A program made the translations under genes and the position numbers. From NCBI RefSeq assembly GCF_030813495.1, contig NZ_JAUSUI010000005.1:248001-312000 (forward strand): a stretch of 64,000 nucleotides of DNA. Direction: 5' to 3'. The notes below the pieces were generated by a model. It was not told the DNA's origin, ran no database searches, and was given only the letters and a program-made list of their open reading frames with translations. Below, piece after piece: positions 8,801-16,663 of this stretch. Source of the DNA: Ancylobacter polymorphus (GTDB taxonomy: Bacteria > Pseudomonadota > Alphaproteobacteria > Rhizobiales > Xanthobacteraceae). Each line of letters begins with the position of its first letter. Position 1 is the first letter of the stretch.

Positions 8801-11558
8801 CGCCGCCGCTGACGGTTTTCACCTGGAGATCCACCGTCTGCGTGCCGATTTCGAGCGCCGTGTTAAGTCCCGTCACAACTGGCACGGTCCCGAGCGTGAG
8901 GCCATTGTCGGTCAGCGTGCCGGCGCTGGAGAAGATGCGATAGACGCCGACGCCATAGCCCACCCCGCTGGTGATATTGAGCGTGCCGTCCACGGTGAGC
9001 GCGCCCGCCGTGGTGTCCGTAACGACGAACACAGCGGTGGAGGCGAGCGGATCGGAAAGATCGACGGTGGTGATCGCACCGCTCTCCAGCAGCAGCGAGC
9101 CTGCCGAAAGACCGCCCGAACTCTGCCCGCTTGAGAGCGTCGCCCCGTCGCGCACGGTCACCGCACCGACGACCGTGCCGCCCGACGCGATCAAGGTGGC
9201 GCCATTCGCCACCTCGAGGGAGCCACCCAGGGTAGGCGTGATGGAAGGAGACGGCTTTGACATTTCGAGCGTGCCTTCGGAAACGGTGAAGACCCCCGTA
9301 TAGTCCGTGCTCGCATTTCTGAGAGTGAGCGTCCCGGTTCCTTCCTTGGTGATGTTTCCCGTCCCGTTGAACCGTCCGTTATAGGTTCCAGCCGCGGCCT
9401 GGACGATCGTCAGATCCTTCGCACCGAGCGTGAGAACTCCCGACGCGTTGCCCGTCAGATTCGTGATCGATGTTTCCGCCGGCGTGATCGCGGATATGTC
9501 GAAGCCGCCGTTAAGGGTAACGGAAGACGCGGTCGCGAAGCTTGCATTGCCTTGGAGAGAGAGGGCACCGCCGCTGCTCGTCACCAATCCACCCGTGAAG
9601 GCGGAAAGGTCGCCGGACATTGCGAGCGTACCCGCACCGCTCTTCGTGAGGCGGCCGCTGCCGGTCAAGGTTCCGGAAAAGGTCCAGGATGCAGCTATAC
9701 CGAGACTGATGGTCCCGTCCCCCGCGCCCACCTCCACCCTGCGCGATGAGACCTGCGACGCTCCTTCGAGAATGAGGGTTCCCCCGTTCAAGATGATGGC
9801 GTTGCTTGCCGATCCCAATTGGTCCGTGTTCGAGACGGACACGCTACCGCCCGTGATAGTGGTGTCGCCGATGTAGGTATTGGCCGCGGAGAAGGACAAA
9901 GTCCAGGATCCGGTCTTCGTGAGGCCGCCACCGGAGACGCCGCCGCCCAGCGTCAGCGTGCCGCCAGTCACCGAGATAATGCTGCTTGAGCCCGCCTTGA
10001 GAGAGACCGGCCCGTTATAGGTCATGGTTCCCGTGGACCGGAGCGTCCCGCCCTCTATCCGAATTCCGGAAGCCGAAGACAGGCTGTTGGTGGACGAGAC
10101 GCTCAATGTCCCGGCACTCAAGACATAGGCGCCGGAAAACGTATTGGTGGTGGCGAGTGAAAGCACGCCGGATCCGGTCTTCGTTATGGTGCCGTTTCCG
10201 CTGATGGCGCTCGACAGCGTGTAGTCGGTGTCCTGATCAAATTCGAGCGCGGTGGAGGCACCGGAGACGCTGATCCCCCCGTTAAGACGGGAATCCGTCT
10301 CCAGTGTGAGGACGTTGCTGCCGCCCGTGAAATCAATCGCCAGGGCGCGCGTGGACGTGGAGCCGCCGAGAAAACCGCCTTGGACCAGGCCGGTCGCAGT
10401 CACCGTGATGGCAAGATCGCCGCCGGAAATGCCCACGCCTCCGGCTCCGGCGGTCCCTGAGACGGTACCGATCCCCGCCGCGCCGCCATTGCCACCCACG
10501 ACACTGTTTAAAATCGTTAAGGACACGCGACCGGTATTATTTTGAACCGAAATACCGCGCGCGCCCTTTCCGCCATTGCCGCCGACCGGCCCGCCATTAC
10601 CGCCGCCACCGCCGCCGCCGCCGGTAATGCCACCCGTCAGGGAGATGCTCGAAGTCCCCAGATTGTTCAGCAACAGCCCGGTTCCGCCATTGCCGCCATC
10701 TGAGCCGTCTATGGCTCCCCCACCGCCGCCACCACCGCCGCCGCCGCCGCCGGCGATCGTGTTCGTGATCGTCACGGAGGACAGACTGCCTGTGTCGATG
10801 ACCAAGCCGGCGCCGCCGCCGCCGCCGCCGCCGCCCAGGCTGCCGCCGCCACCACCGCCGCCATTGATGGAACCGGGGAGAGCAGGAGACGGAGGCCAGC
10901 TGCTCCCCAACATGTAGTAAGCGCGCGCCCCGCCGCCGCCGCCGCCGCCGCCGGACACGTTGAAGCCACCGCCGCCACCCCCGCCGCCGCCGCCGGTTCC
11001 AGCGCCGCCACCGCCACCACCGCCGCCGTCATCCGCGTCTCCGCCGGCCCCACCGGCAACTCCGCCTCCGTTTCCGCCCGCACCGACGTACCCCGCACCA
11101 CCGCCACCACCGGGCGTGGGAGAATTGTTTCCACCGGCACCCGCCGAGTCGCCTGCCCCATTGGTCCCCGCGCCGTAAAGAGGCTGCTGACCAGTACCTC
11201 CGGCATACGTTCCCGCTCCGCCGGCCGCCGTGCCACTTGAATTGCCGCCGGCGCCGCCGGTCGCGCCCGACGCACCGGCACCGCCTTGCCCACCCGATGA
11301 GCCAACGGCACTCGAACCGAAGCCAACCGCCCCGCCGCCACCGCCGCCACCCCCGAGGCTCGACATGCTGCCCGCCGACCCGCCAGCCTGCACGCCCGCG
11401 CCGCCATCGCCGTCTTGGGACGACAGGGCGGGCAGGGCCTGGAGGCCAAGGCTCACGACGGCGACCGAGCCCAAAAGCGCGCCGCGCCCCAACGCCAAGC
11501 CAAGACGCTGCTGCTTGCGCCCATCACTACGTCCGGCCATGGCCCCCGCCCCGTCCAT
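5817..11558 (-). CDS. Giant glycine-rich autotransporter with PATR repeats
   Basis: Type V secreted surface protein of about 1913 aa. A long signal region (basic GRKQQRLGLALGR, then GALLGSVAVVSLGLQALPALS) is followed by about 250-300 residues dominated by glycine runs up to eleven long. Then come many autotransporter-associated beta-strand repeats of the type GTLTLSGANTYTGGT, predicting a long beta-helix, a VETGGTAAPGKSPGTI junction segment, and a C-terminal ~280-residue autotransporter barrel starting near LWMQGYGGW and ending in the outer-membrane signature FSLRF. No protease or lipase motif was seen, so adhesin or biofilm roles are likely but inferred. Start is uncertain: ATG at 11558, ATG at 11540 or TTG at 11603; I use 11558. 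The gene lies between IS remnants and has its own terminator. Confidence 0.9.
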   Translation of the reverse strand: MDGAGAMAGRSDGRKQQRLGLALGRGALLGSVAVVSLGLQALPALSSQDGDGGAGVQAGGSAGSMSSLGGGGGGGGAVGFGSSAVGSSGGQGGAGASGATGGAGGNSSGTAAGGAGTYAGGTGQQPLYGAGTNGAGDSAGAGGNNSPTPGGGGGAGYVGAGGNGGGVAGGAGGDADDGGGGGGGGAGTGGGGGGGGGGFNVSGGGGGGGGARAYYMLGSSWPPSPALPGSINGGGGGGGSLGGGGGGGGAGLVIDTGSLSSVTITNTIAGGGGGGGGGGGGAIDGSDGGNGGTGLLLNNLGTSSISLTGGITGGGGGGGGNGGPVGGNGGKGARGISVQNNTGRVSLTILNSVVGGNGGAAGIGTVSGTAGAGGVGISGGDLAITVTATGLVQGGFLGGSTSTRALAIDFTGGSNVLTLETDSRLNGGISVSGASTALEFDQDTDYTLSSAISGNGTITKTGSGVLSLATTNTFSGAYVLSAGTLSVSSTNSLSSASGIRIEGGTLRSTGTMTYNGPVSLKAGSSSIISVTGGTLTLGGGVSGGGLTKTGSWTLSFSAANTYIGDTTITGGSVSVSNTDQLGSASNAIILNGGTLILEGASQVSSRRVEVGAGDGTISLGIAASWTFSGTLTGSGRLTKSGAGTLAMSGDLSAFTGGLVTSSGGALSLQGNASFATASSVTLNGGFDISAITPAETSITNLTGNASGVLTLGAKDLTIVQAAAGTYNGRFNGTGNITKEGTGTLTLRNASTDYTGVFTVSEGTLEMSKPSPSITPTLGGSLEVANGATLIASGGTVVGAVTVRDGATLSSGQSSGGLSAGSLLLESGAITTVDLSDPLASTAVFVVTDTTAGALTVDGTLNITSGVGYGVGVYRIFSSAGTLTDNGLTLGTVPVVTGLNTALEIGTQTVDLQVKTVSGGDLQYWSANGTSRGGSGSWTSANPWLYPDDTTGTWGGKTGVFDGTAGTVTVEGAQAFETVEFLTTGYSLVAGTGGSLDLGTGGRVWAEGADVTATISAPITGSGALTKIGSGTIILSGVNTYQGGTVLSAGTLQVDDDAALGAASGGLTFDGGTLKLTTAITSTRNVALLSGGGTLSWSGAEPLMMSGVISGAGALTLTGGGLFSLANSNSYEGGTLVTGGSSLVVGDDRSLGATSGALTLSGGSLVAYTSFDPFTIARNVVLEGSANVLSIDTSLTLSGMVSGNGGFTANGAGTLVLAGVNSYEGGTAIVSGTVQVANDANLGTASGGLTLAGGTLATTASFESARAVTLASGGGTLSTAAVTSLTLSGTISGSGALVKDGAGTLILTGTNTYTGGTTINAGTLQIGNGGTTGSILGDVVNNASLVFNRSGTYSFPGNITGSGSVTFIGGTVLFATPGAYTGPILVENGRVALEAGAVSSSIFTVGSGGVIAGNGTIGGLVVETGGTAAPGKSPGTIAVNGTVAFNSGSTYRVDVTPDGQHDLITATGAVTINSGASVLVVAELGAYAANSTYAILTTTGTLTGTFGSVTSDYAFLSPSLTYDAQNVYLTLDYNGVGFTDLATTFNQVNVALAAQNLPPGNALYDALIVLPTSAVAPAFDQISGEAYASVNTVIQQEAVYLRDAVGARLRQGLAPQGAQPLAYAAKAAGPATAQLAEGYTPTLWMQGYGGWGNAFGNTNAASISSTIGGFLAGLDVAVAGNSRIGVLAGYSQSQFDVTERNSNGSMGNYDIGLYGGTQIGALALRGGLSYTWHDVSMDRSIVFPGFSGNTSSGYTQDTTQVFGELAYDMAVGGYAFEPFLGLAYLHLSGASTQESPVTAAALSVNVGGQDTFYTTLGLRAATSLSVMGHTLTPSLTLGWQHAFGDITPVSTMSFLGGPTPFQVEGVPIAENTAIFGAGLAYSLSDHASIQVNYSGQIAAEASQNAFTAQFSLRF

Positions 11559-11684
11559 CCAGTATCTTAAGTCAACCCTATTGAATCCATTTTTACCGCT
11601 CAAGCTGGTGGCAGTTAAAGCTTTGAGAAACCTTCACGTGTGCGAGAAGCGTTACCCAGATACAACACGCCCAACGAGCTTCCG

Positions 11685-12020
11685 CTAAAACATCCCGTCG
11701 CGGTGGCGGAAAAGTTCCGGCGCCTGCGCCGAAATCCCCGTGCGCCGTGGCGTTCTGCTGCGGGCGGAGCCCCCCGCACTTGCCCTGCGCCGTCGCGTCC
11801 ACATCGGTGCGTGGTCATAGAGATAGGCGCCGTCCGACACCGCTGTAGTGCTGCCTTCCGGGCTCAGCCAGACAGCCGCGGGGTTGCCGATCTCTCCGCG
11901 GGTGTCCGGGCCGGAGAACGGGATCACCGCGCCGGCAAGCGGCGGGTGCACGACCTCCGGCACGCCGATCACCGTCTCGGATTCCAGCACCGGGACAATC
12001 CCGCGTCCCGTGGCAACCAG
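11685..12020 (-). other. IS-interrupted reading frame of unknown origin
   Basis: The 420 bases between the autotransporter start and the IS5 copy hold no intact gene. On the minus strand a frame runs from the IS edge through VLESETVIGVPEVVHPPLAG, PFSGPDTRGEIGNP and AVWLSPEGSTTAVSDGAYLY before losing protein-like composition, ending at 11685. Its 5' part would lie under or beyond the IS, so it may be the tail of a gene cut by the insertion. I do not recognise the family. Bases 11559-11640 should carry the autotransporter promoter, but no clear -35/-10 pair was found. Confidence 0.35.
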
Positions 12021-12025
12021 ACCTA

Positions 12026-12857
12026 GGCTCAGGACCTGTTACTTTTTCCAGAGTTGTGATTCGCAGTCTCCATTGAGGAGGCTGGCATGGTTGATTTGTT
12101 CCTGCTGAGCGAGCGACAGATGGCTCGGATCTCGCCGTTCTTTCCCTTGGCGCATGGGGTGCCGCGGGTCGATGACCGGCGGGTGGTGAGCGGCATCGTC
12201 TATGTGATCCGCAACGGCCTTCAGTGGAAGGATGCGCCGAAGGACTACGGCCCGCACAAGACGCTGTACAACCGCTTCATCCGCTGGAGCCGGCTCGGGG
12301 TGTCCGACCGCATCTTCGCCAGCCTCGCCGGCGACGGGCCCAAACCCGGGCGCATCATGATCGATGCCACCCATCTGAAGGCCCACCGCACGGCGGCGAG
12401 CCTGCTAAAAAAGGGGATGTTCGCCGTCGTATCGGGCGCACCAAGGGCGGCCTGAACTCCAAGCTTCACACCGTCTGCGACGGCGAGGGCCGGCCGATCA
12501 TCATGATGCTGTCGGAGGGCCAGATGAGCGACCACAAGGCGCCCGCCTCGTCCTCGATGCCTTGCCGCCGGCGAGATGCCTGATCGCCGACCGGGGTTAC
12601 GACAGTGCCTGGTTCCGCGAGGCACTGGCCGCCAAGGGCATCGTGCCTCGCATTCCTTCATCGCGGAGCCGCAAGCGGCCTTATCCCTAAGACAAAACCC
12701 TCTACCGGCAGCGGCACAAGGTCGAGAACCTGTTCGCCAAGCTCAAGGACTGGCGCCGCATCGCCACACGCTACGACCGATGCGCCCACACCTTCTTCTC
12801 TGCCATCTGCATCGCCGCGACTGTTATCTTCTGGCTCTGATCAGTGAGTCCTGGGCC
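12026..12857 (+). mobile_element. IS5-family insertion sequence (IS427-like), degraded
   Basis: 832-base element with terminal inverted repeats GGCTCAGGAC at the left and GTCCTGGGCC at the right, flanked on both sides by TA (12024-12025 and 12858-12859), the target duplication expected for IS427-type IS5 elements. It carries one transposase region with three lesions or shifts. The first 97 bases are nearly identical to the fragment at 4536-4632, in the same orientation, so two copies once flanked the autotransporter region. Confidence 0.88.
12087..12840 (+). pseudogene. IS5-family transposase, frameshifted
   Basis: The first segment (MVDLFLLSERQMARISPFF to TAASLLKKG) carries the N-terminal DUF4096-like and first catalytic region (MIDATHLKAHR). 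At 12408-12417 an A6G run could support the programmed frameshift known in IS427-group elements, after which GRTKGGLNSKLHTVCDGEG continues. A second shift near 12538 (DHK to LVLDALPPA) and an in-frame TAA (after KRPYP, near 12690) are not programmed and break the gene. The C-terminal catalytic part YRQRHKVENLFAKLKDWRR is intact. No functional enzyme is expected. Confidence 0.87.
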
Positions 12858-12880
12858 TAGATAGGCGCGGCCGGACGATC

Positions 12881-12966
12881 CGTCATCCCGGACGGCCGCA
12901 GGTCAATCCGGGATCGCGTGGGAACGGAAGGCGATCCCGGCTCTCGCTGCATGCGGCGGGATGACG
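12881..12966. repeat. REP-like extragenic palindrome pair
   Basis: Two nested palindromes of the CGTCATCCCGG...ATCCGGGATCGC and GCGATCCCGGC...GGCGGGATGACG type fill the gap between the IS5 copy and the thermonuclease-like gene. The same core occurs at 3720 and 13515. No gene lies here. Confidence 0.55.
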
Positions 12967-12971
12967 ATGCC

Positions 12972-13514
12972 TCACTCCGTCGGCCTTGGATGGCGTGCCC
13001 GCCACTCCGCCGGCATCTCGAACGGGCCGGCCCAGATGCCGGCGCCGGCCGCCCGGGCCGATCGCTCCTCGCCGCGATAGGCGAGGCTCGTTGCCACCGC
13101 CCAGCCCTTGCGCACCAGCGCGGCGCCGATATCGGCACCGTCCACCGCGCAGCGGGCGACGGCGCGGCCATAGCGGTCCTCGTCCACCGGGCGGCAGCTC
13201 ACCTCGCCCTGCGCGACCAGCGCTTCCAGCGCCGCCCGCGCCTTCATCCCGCAGGGCCAGCTTCGCCCGCCCTCGCCGCAGCTCTGGTGCAGTTCCGGCG
13301 CGTCGAGCCCGTCGAGACGCACCCGCTCGCCCGCGACTTCCAGGCTGTCGCCATCCGCCACCCGCACCTGCCCGGTGAGCGGGGGAATGAGGCGCTCCAC
13401 CACCAGCGCCACGACAATGAGCCCGGCAGCGAGGAGGATGCCGCGCCAGGTTTGCGGCCGCCAGCCGCGCGGGGGGCGATGTCGTCGCCGATAGGTCAGC
13501 TTGTCGAACCGCAT
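12972..13514 (-). CDS. Membrane-anchored thermonuclease (SNase)-family protein
   Basis: 180-aa protein with a basic N-terminus (MRFDKLTYRRRHRPPRG), one transmembrane helix (residues ~22-41, ILLAAGLIVVALVVERLI) and a staphylococcal-nuclease-like OB-fold domain facing the periplasm: VRVADGDSLEVAGERVRLDG with the catalytic-type Asp, LDAPELHQSC, then DRYGRAVARC near residue 125. These match the active-site pattern of the family (DGD, RLxGIDAPE, DRYGR), so nuclease activity is plausible. The ATG at 13514 is preferred over an in-frame start 84 bases upstream because the latter would read through a REP repeat. Paired cysteines suggest disulfides in the periplasm. Confidence 0.8.
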   Translation of the reverse strand: MRFDKLTYRRRHRPPRGWRPQTWRGILLAAGLIVVALVVERLIPPLTGQVRVADGDSLEVAGERVRLDGLDAPELHQSCGEGGRSWPCGMKARAALEALVAQGEVSCRPVDEDRYGRAVARCAVDGADIGAALVRKGWAVATSLAYRGEERSARAAGAGIWAGPFEMPAEWRARHPRPTE

Positions 13515-13672
13515 GGCGTCATCCCGGCCGAAGCGAAGCGCAGAGCCGGGATCGCTCGCCGGTTCCTTTTCCCTCAGGGCCGGGCTTGACCCGGCCATCC
13601 AGCCCCACCGCGCGCACCATCCGATAAAGGCTGAATTCCCGGGTCAAGCCCGCGGATGAGGGACGAAGGGTC
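13514..13672. repeat. Extragenic palindromes between thermonuclease-like gene and cobT
   Basis: Repeated units GCGTCATCCCGGCC...GAGCCGGGATCGC (13514-13555), GCCGGGCTTGACCCGGC (13579-13595) and CCCGGGTCAAGCCCG (13638-13652) match the palindrome cores at 3720-3881. No coding signal was seen in this 191-base gap. Confidence 0.5.
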
Positions 13673-13705
13673 AGACGCACCACGTCGCGCCGCACGGCCG
13701 TCCCT

Positions 13706-14728
13706 TCACGCCCCCGCCACGCCCGCTTCAGCAAAGGTCGCCATGCCGCCATGGCAGGCGAGCGCGGATTTGATGACACCGATGGACAAAGCCGCGCCGG
13801 AGCCCTCCCCCAGCCGCATGTCGAGATCGAGCAGCGGCCGCAGGCCCAGCCGCTCCAGCACCCGCCGATGCGCCGGCTCGGCCGAGACATGGCCGGCGAG
13901 GCAATGGTCGAGCGCGCGCGGGTCCAGCGCCTTCAGCACGGCGGCGGCGGCGGTGACCACATAGCCGTCGAGCACCACGGGCACGCGCTGCATGCGGGCG
14001 GCGAGGATGGCACCGGCCATCGCCGCCACTTCGCGTCCGCCCAGCTTGCGCAGCACTTCCAGCGGGTCATCCAGATGGCCGCGCGCGCGCACCACCGCCG
14101 CCCGCACCGCCGCGATCTTGCGCTCCAACACTTCGCCCGTCGCCCCCGTGCCGGGGCCGACCCAGTCGGCGGCGTCCTCGCCATAAAGCCCGTGGAAGAT
14201 CGCCGCCGCCACCGTGGTGTTGCCGATGCCCATTTCGCCGAGGCACAGCAGGTCCGGTTCGCCGGCCAGCGCCTCCATGCCGAAGGCCATGGTGGCGGCG
14301 CATTCGGCCTCGGTCAGCGCGTCCTGCTCGACGATATCAGGCGTCGGCAGGTCGAGCGCGAGGTCGAATACCCTCAGCCCGGCGCCGAACACACCGCAAA
14401 TCTGGTTCACCGCCGCCTTTCCGGCCGTGAAGGTGGCGACCATCTGCTTGGTCACCTCGGAGGGGTAAGGCGAGACACCCCGCCCCGCCACGCCATGGGT
14501 GGCGGCGAACACCGCCACGGTCGGCCGGTTCACCTGCGGAATCTCCCGCCCCTGCCAGCCGGCGATGAAAAGCGCGATCTCCTCCAGCCGCCCCAGCGCG
14601 CCGGGCGGCTTGACCAATTGCCCCTGCCGGGCGCTCGCGGCGGCGCGGGCGGCAAGGTCCGGGCCCGGCATCTGGGCGACGAGGTTGCGGATATCGTCGA
14701 AGGGCAGGCCGGTGGCGGAGCGCAGCAT
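13706..14728 (-). CDS. cobT: Nicotinate-nucleotide--dimethylbenzimidazole phosphoribosyltransferase
   Basis: Transfers phosphoribose from nicotinate mononucleotide to 5,6-dimethylbenzimidazole, giving alpha-ribazole phosphate for the cobalamin lower ligand. 340 aa, of normal family length. Visible family segments: PGALGRLEEIALFIAGWQ, AATHGVAGRGVSPYPSEVT, LCLGEMGIGNTTVAAAI (phosphate-binding region) and the C-terminal LGEGSGAALSIGVIKSAL, where the Glu of GEGSG is the catalytic base in known CobT enzymes. The start is the ATG at 14726-14728 (MLRSATGLPFDDIRNL); the 124 extra in-frame residues upstream lie antisense to bluB and are not protein-like. It is divergent from bluB-cobS, grouping all three lower-ligand steps together. 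Confidence 0.95.
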   Translation of the reverse strand: MLRSATGLPFDDIRNLVAQMPGPDLAARAAASARQGQLVKPPGALGRLEEIALFIAGWQGREIPQVNRPTVAVFAATHGVAGRGVSPYPSEVTKQMVATFTAGKAAVNQICGVFGAGLRVFDLALDLPTPDIVEQDALTEAECAATMAFGMEALAGEPDLLCLGEMGIGNTTVAAAIFHGLYGEDAADWVGPGTGATGEVLERKIAAVRAAVVRARGHLDDPLEVLRKLGGREVAAMAGAILAARMQRVPVVLDGYVVTAAAAVLKALDPRALDHCLAGHVSAEPAHRRVLERLGLRPLLDLDMRLGEGSGAALSIGVIKSALACHGGMATFAEAGVAGA

Positions 14729-14921
14729 GGGAAGCCTCAGCAGCAGGACGGGCGGCGGCGGGACGGAACACGCCAAACCGGACGAAGCGGGGCGAAGAAG
14801 TGTCGCCTCGGGCGCCAAGGCGGGGTAGACCCTCGCCGAGGGACGCGCAACCCTCAGCATTGCAGCCGCCTCCTCGGGAAGGCGCATGGAAGCGCGCGGA
14901 CGCGCAAGAAGGGGATCACGG

Positions 14922-15611
14922 ATGGAAGCCCGTAAGGAGGCCCCCTTGGCCGCGGCTCTCAATACCCCTGCCGCCGCGCCGCCGGCCTTTGACGCGGCGT
15001 TTCGCGACCGGCTCGACACGCTGTTCGCCTGGCGGCGCGATGTGCGCTGCTTCCGCACCGACCCGCTGGACGAGGAAACGGTGCACGCCCTGCTCGCCAC
15101 CGCCTGCCGCGCGCCGAGCGTCGGCTACAGCCAGCCCTGGCGGCTGGTGCGCGTGCGTGCGCAGGCCCGCCGCGCCGCCATTCGCGCCCTGTTCGAGACC
15201 GCCAATGCGCAGGCTCTGGCGCAGCAGCCGACGGAACGGGCCAGCCTCTATGCACGGCTCAAGCTCGCCGGGCTGGACGACGCGCCGGAACATCTCGCCG
15301 TCTTCGTCGAGCCTGATCCCGCCGCCGGCCACGGCCTCGGCCGCGCCACCATGCCGGAGACGGTCGCCTATTCCGCCGTGCTCGCCATCCATACGCTGTG
15401 GCTGGCGGCAGCGGCGCGCGGCATCGGCGTCGGCTGGGTGTCGATCCTCGACCCGCCGGCGGTCGGCGCGGCGCTGGACGTGCCGCCGCACTGGCAATTG
15501 GTCGGCTATCTCTGCCTCGGCTACCCCGCCGAGGCCTCCCCCGTGCCGGAGCTGGAACGCGCGGGGTGGGAACGCCGCCGGCCGCTGGCCGAGCTTCTGG
15601 TCGAGCGCTGA
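14922..15611 (+). CDS. bluB: 5,6-dimethylbenzimidazole synthase
   Basis: Oxygen-dependent, nitroreductase-fold enzyme that breaks down FMNH2 to form 5,6-dimethylbenzimidazole. 229 aa. FMN contacts are visible as FAWRRDVRCFRTDPL, ACRAPSVGYSQPWRLV, and the C-terminal GVGWVSILDP. The Asp and Ser of the known BluB active site fit the FRTDPLDE and PSVGYSQPW regions. The start at 14922 has an AAGAAGGGG ribosome site; a second ATG at 14886 is in frame but less well placed. cobS follows 12 bases after the stop. Presence of BluB implies aerobic cobalamin synthesis or lower-ligand remodelling. Confidence 0.93.
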   Translation: MEARKEAPLAAALNTPAAAPPAFDAAFRDRLDTLFAWRRDVRCFRTDPLDEETVHALLATACRAPSVGYSQPWRLVRVRAQARRAAIRALFETANAQALAQQPTERASLYARLKLAGLDDAPEHLAVFVEPDPAAGHGLGRATMPETVAYSAVLAIHTLWLAAAARGIGVGWVSILDPPAVGAALDVPPHWQLVGYLCLGYPAEASPVPELERAGWERRRPLAELLVER

Positions 15612-15623
15612 AGGCAAACACGC

Positions 15624-16406
15624 ATGCCCGTGCCCGTGCTCTCCGATGTGCCCGCCGCGCTGCGCTTTCTCTCGCGCCTGCCGGTGCGCCTTCCCTCCGA
15701 ACCCCGTGAGGACGGCCCGCCGGATCTCGACCGGCTCGGCCCCGCTCTGCCGCTGGCCGGCGCGGTGCTGGGGCTGATCGCCGCCGCGGTGCTGCTGCTC
15801 GCCCATGCCGCCGGGCTGGGCGATTTTCTCGCCGCGACGCTGGCGGTCACCGTGCTGGTGGCGGTGACGGGCGCGCTGCATGAGGACGGGCTGTCGGATG
15901 TCGCCGACGCGCTCGGCGGCTGGACCGTGGAACGGCGGCTGGCGATCATGAAGGACAGCCGCGTCGGCGCCTTCGGGGTGTGCGCGCTCATCCTCGCCTT
16001 CGCCCTGCGCCTCGGGGCGCTGACGGAGCTGCTGGCCGTCGGCCCGGCGGTGGCGGCGGCGGGGCTCGTCGCGGCGGTCGGCGTCTCCCGCCTCGCCGGG
16101 CTGTGGATGCTGGCCGTCCTCCCCTTCGCCCGGACCGACGGCCTCGCCCGCAGCGCCGGGGTGCCAAGCGCGACGAGCCGGTGGCGCGCGCTCGGCGTCG
16201 GGCTCCTCATCGCTTTCGGCCTCATCGTCCACCCCATCGGCCTCATCGGTCTTCTCGTCGCGAGCGCTTTCGCGGTTGTGATCTTCCTCGGCGTGGTGCG
16301 CCTTGCGCGCGCCCAATTCGGCGGACAGACCGGCGATGTCGCGGGCGCCGCGACGCTTCTCGTCGAAATCGCCTTCCTCCTCGGCCTGCTCATTGTCGCG
16401 CATTGA
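15624..16406 (+). CDS. cobS: Adenosylcobinamide-GDP ribazoletransferase (cobalamin synthase)
   Basis: Integral membrane enzyme joining adenosylcobinamide-GDP and alpha-ribazole(-phosphate), the last step of cobalamin assembly. 260 aa with six or seven hydrophobic helices. The conserved family signature is ALHEDGLSDVADALGGW around residues 84-100, followed by RRLAIMKDSRVGAFGV. It is translated from the same message as bluB and divergent from cobT. I see no adenosylcobinamide kinase (cobU/P) in the window. Confidence 0.95.
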   Translation: MPVPVLSDVPAALRFLSRLPVRLPSEPREDGPPDLDRLGPALPLAGAVLGLIAAAVLLLAHAAGLGDFLAATLAVTVLVAVTGALHEDGLSDVADALGGWTVERRLAIMKDSRVGAFGVCALILAFALRLGALTELLAVGPAVAAAGLVAAVGVSRLAGLWMLAVLPFARTDGLARSAGVPSATSRWRALGVGLLIAFGLIVHPIGLIGLLVASAFAVVIFLGVVRLARAQFGGQTGDVAGAATLLVEIAFLLGLLIVAH

Positions 16407-16483
16407 CCCTTTCTGCCCGCCGGGGCTTAACCGGATGGACAGGAAAATGCGTCAGGATGAGTCGTCCCTTAGCGTACCGAATC

Positions 16484-16663
16484 ATGCCGCAAACCCTTTC
16501 CACACCTTGCGTTTCCGTCTGCACGCTGGATGCCGCGGGGCGGACCTGCCTCGGCTGCGGCCGCACTCTGGAGGAGATCGGCGCGTGGCCGGCGCTCAGC
16601 GAAACCGAGCGGCGCGCCATCATGGCCCGCCTGTCCGCCCGGCCGGCCGGAGCCGCGCAATGA
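16484..16663 (+). CDS. DUF1289 small cysteine-rich protein
   Basis: 59-aa protein of the DUF1289 family, function unknown. Four cysteines in the pattern STPCVSVC...TCLGCGRTLEEIGAW suggest a metal-binding fold. An alternative ATG at 16457 adds nine residues. Its stop overlaps the ATG of the following membrane protease by four bases (ATGA), so the two are translationally coupled. Confidence 0.8.
   Translation: MPQTLSTPCVSVCTLDAAGRTCLGCGRTLEEIGAWPALSETERRAIMARLSARPAGAAQ

Noticed and set aside
6000-10400. Repeated DNA resembling a repeat array
   Set aside because: The repeats are degenerate coding repeats (PATR units) in frame, not identical repeats with unique spacers; no CRISPR or cas gene was seen.
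10576-11178. Proline-rich open frames and CCGCCG repeats
   Set aside because: These are the complement of the glycine codons of the autotransporter head; no separate proline-rich protein or microsatellite function is needed.
14729-14921. Possible cobalamin riboswitch between cobT and bluB
   Set aside because: A GGGAAGGC word occurs, but the B12-box core and supporting helices are not present on either strand.
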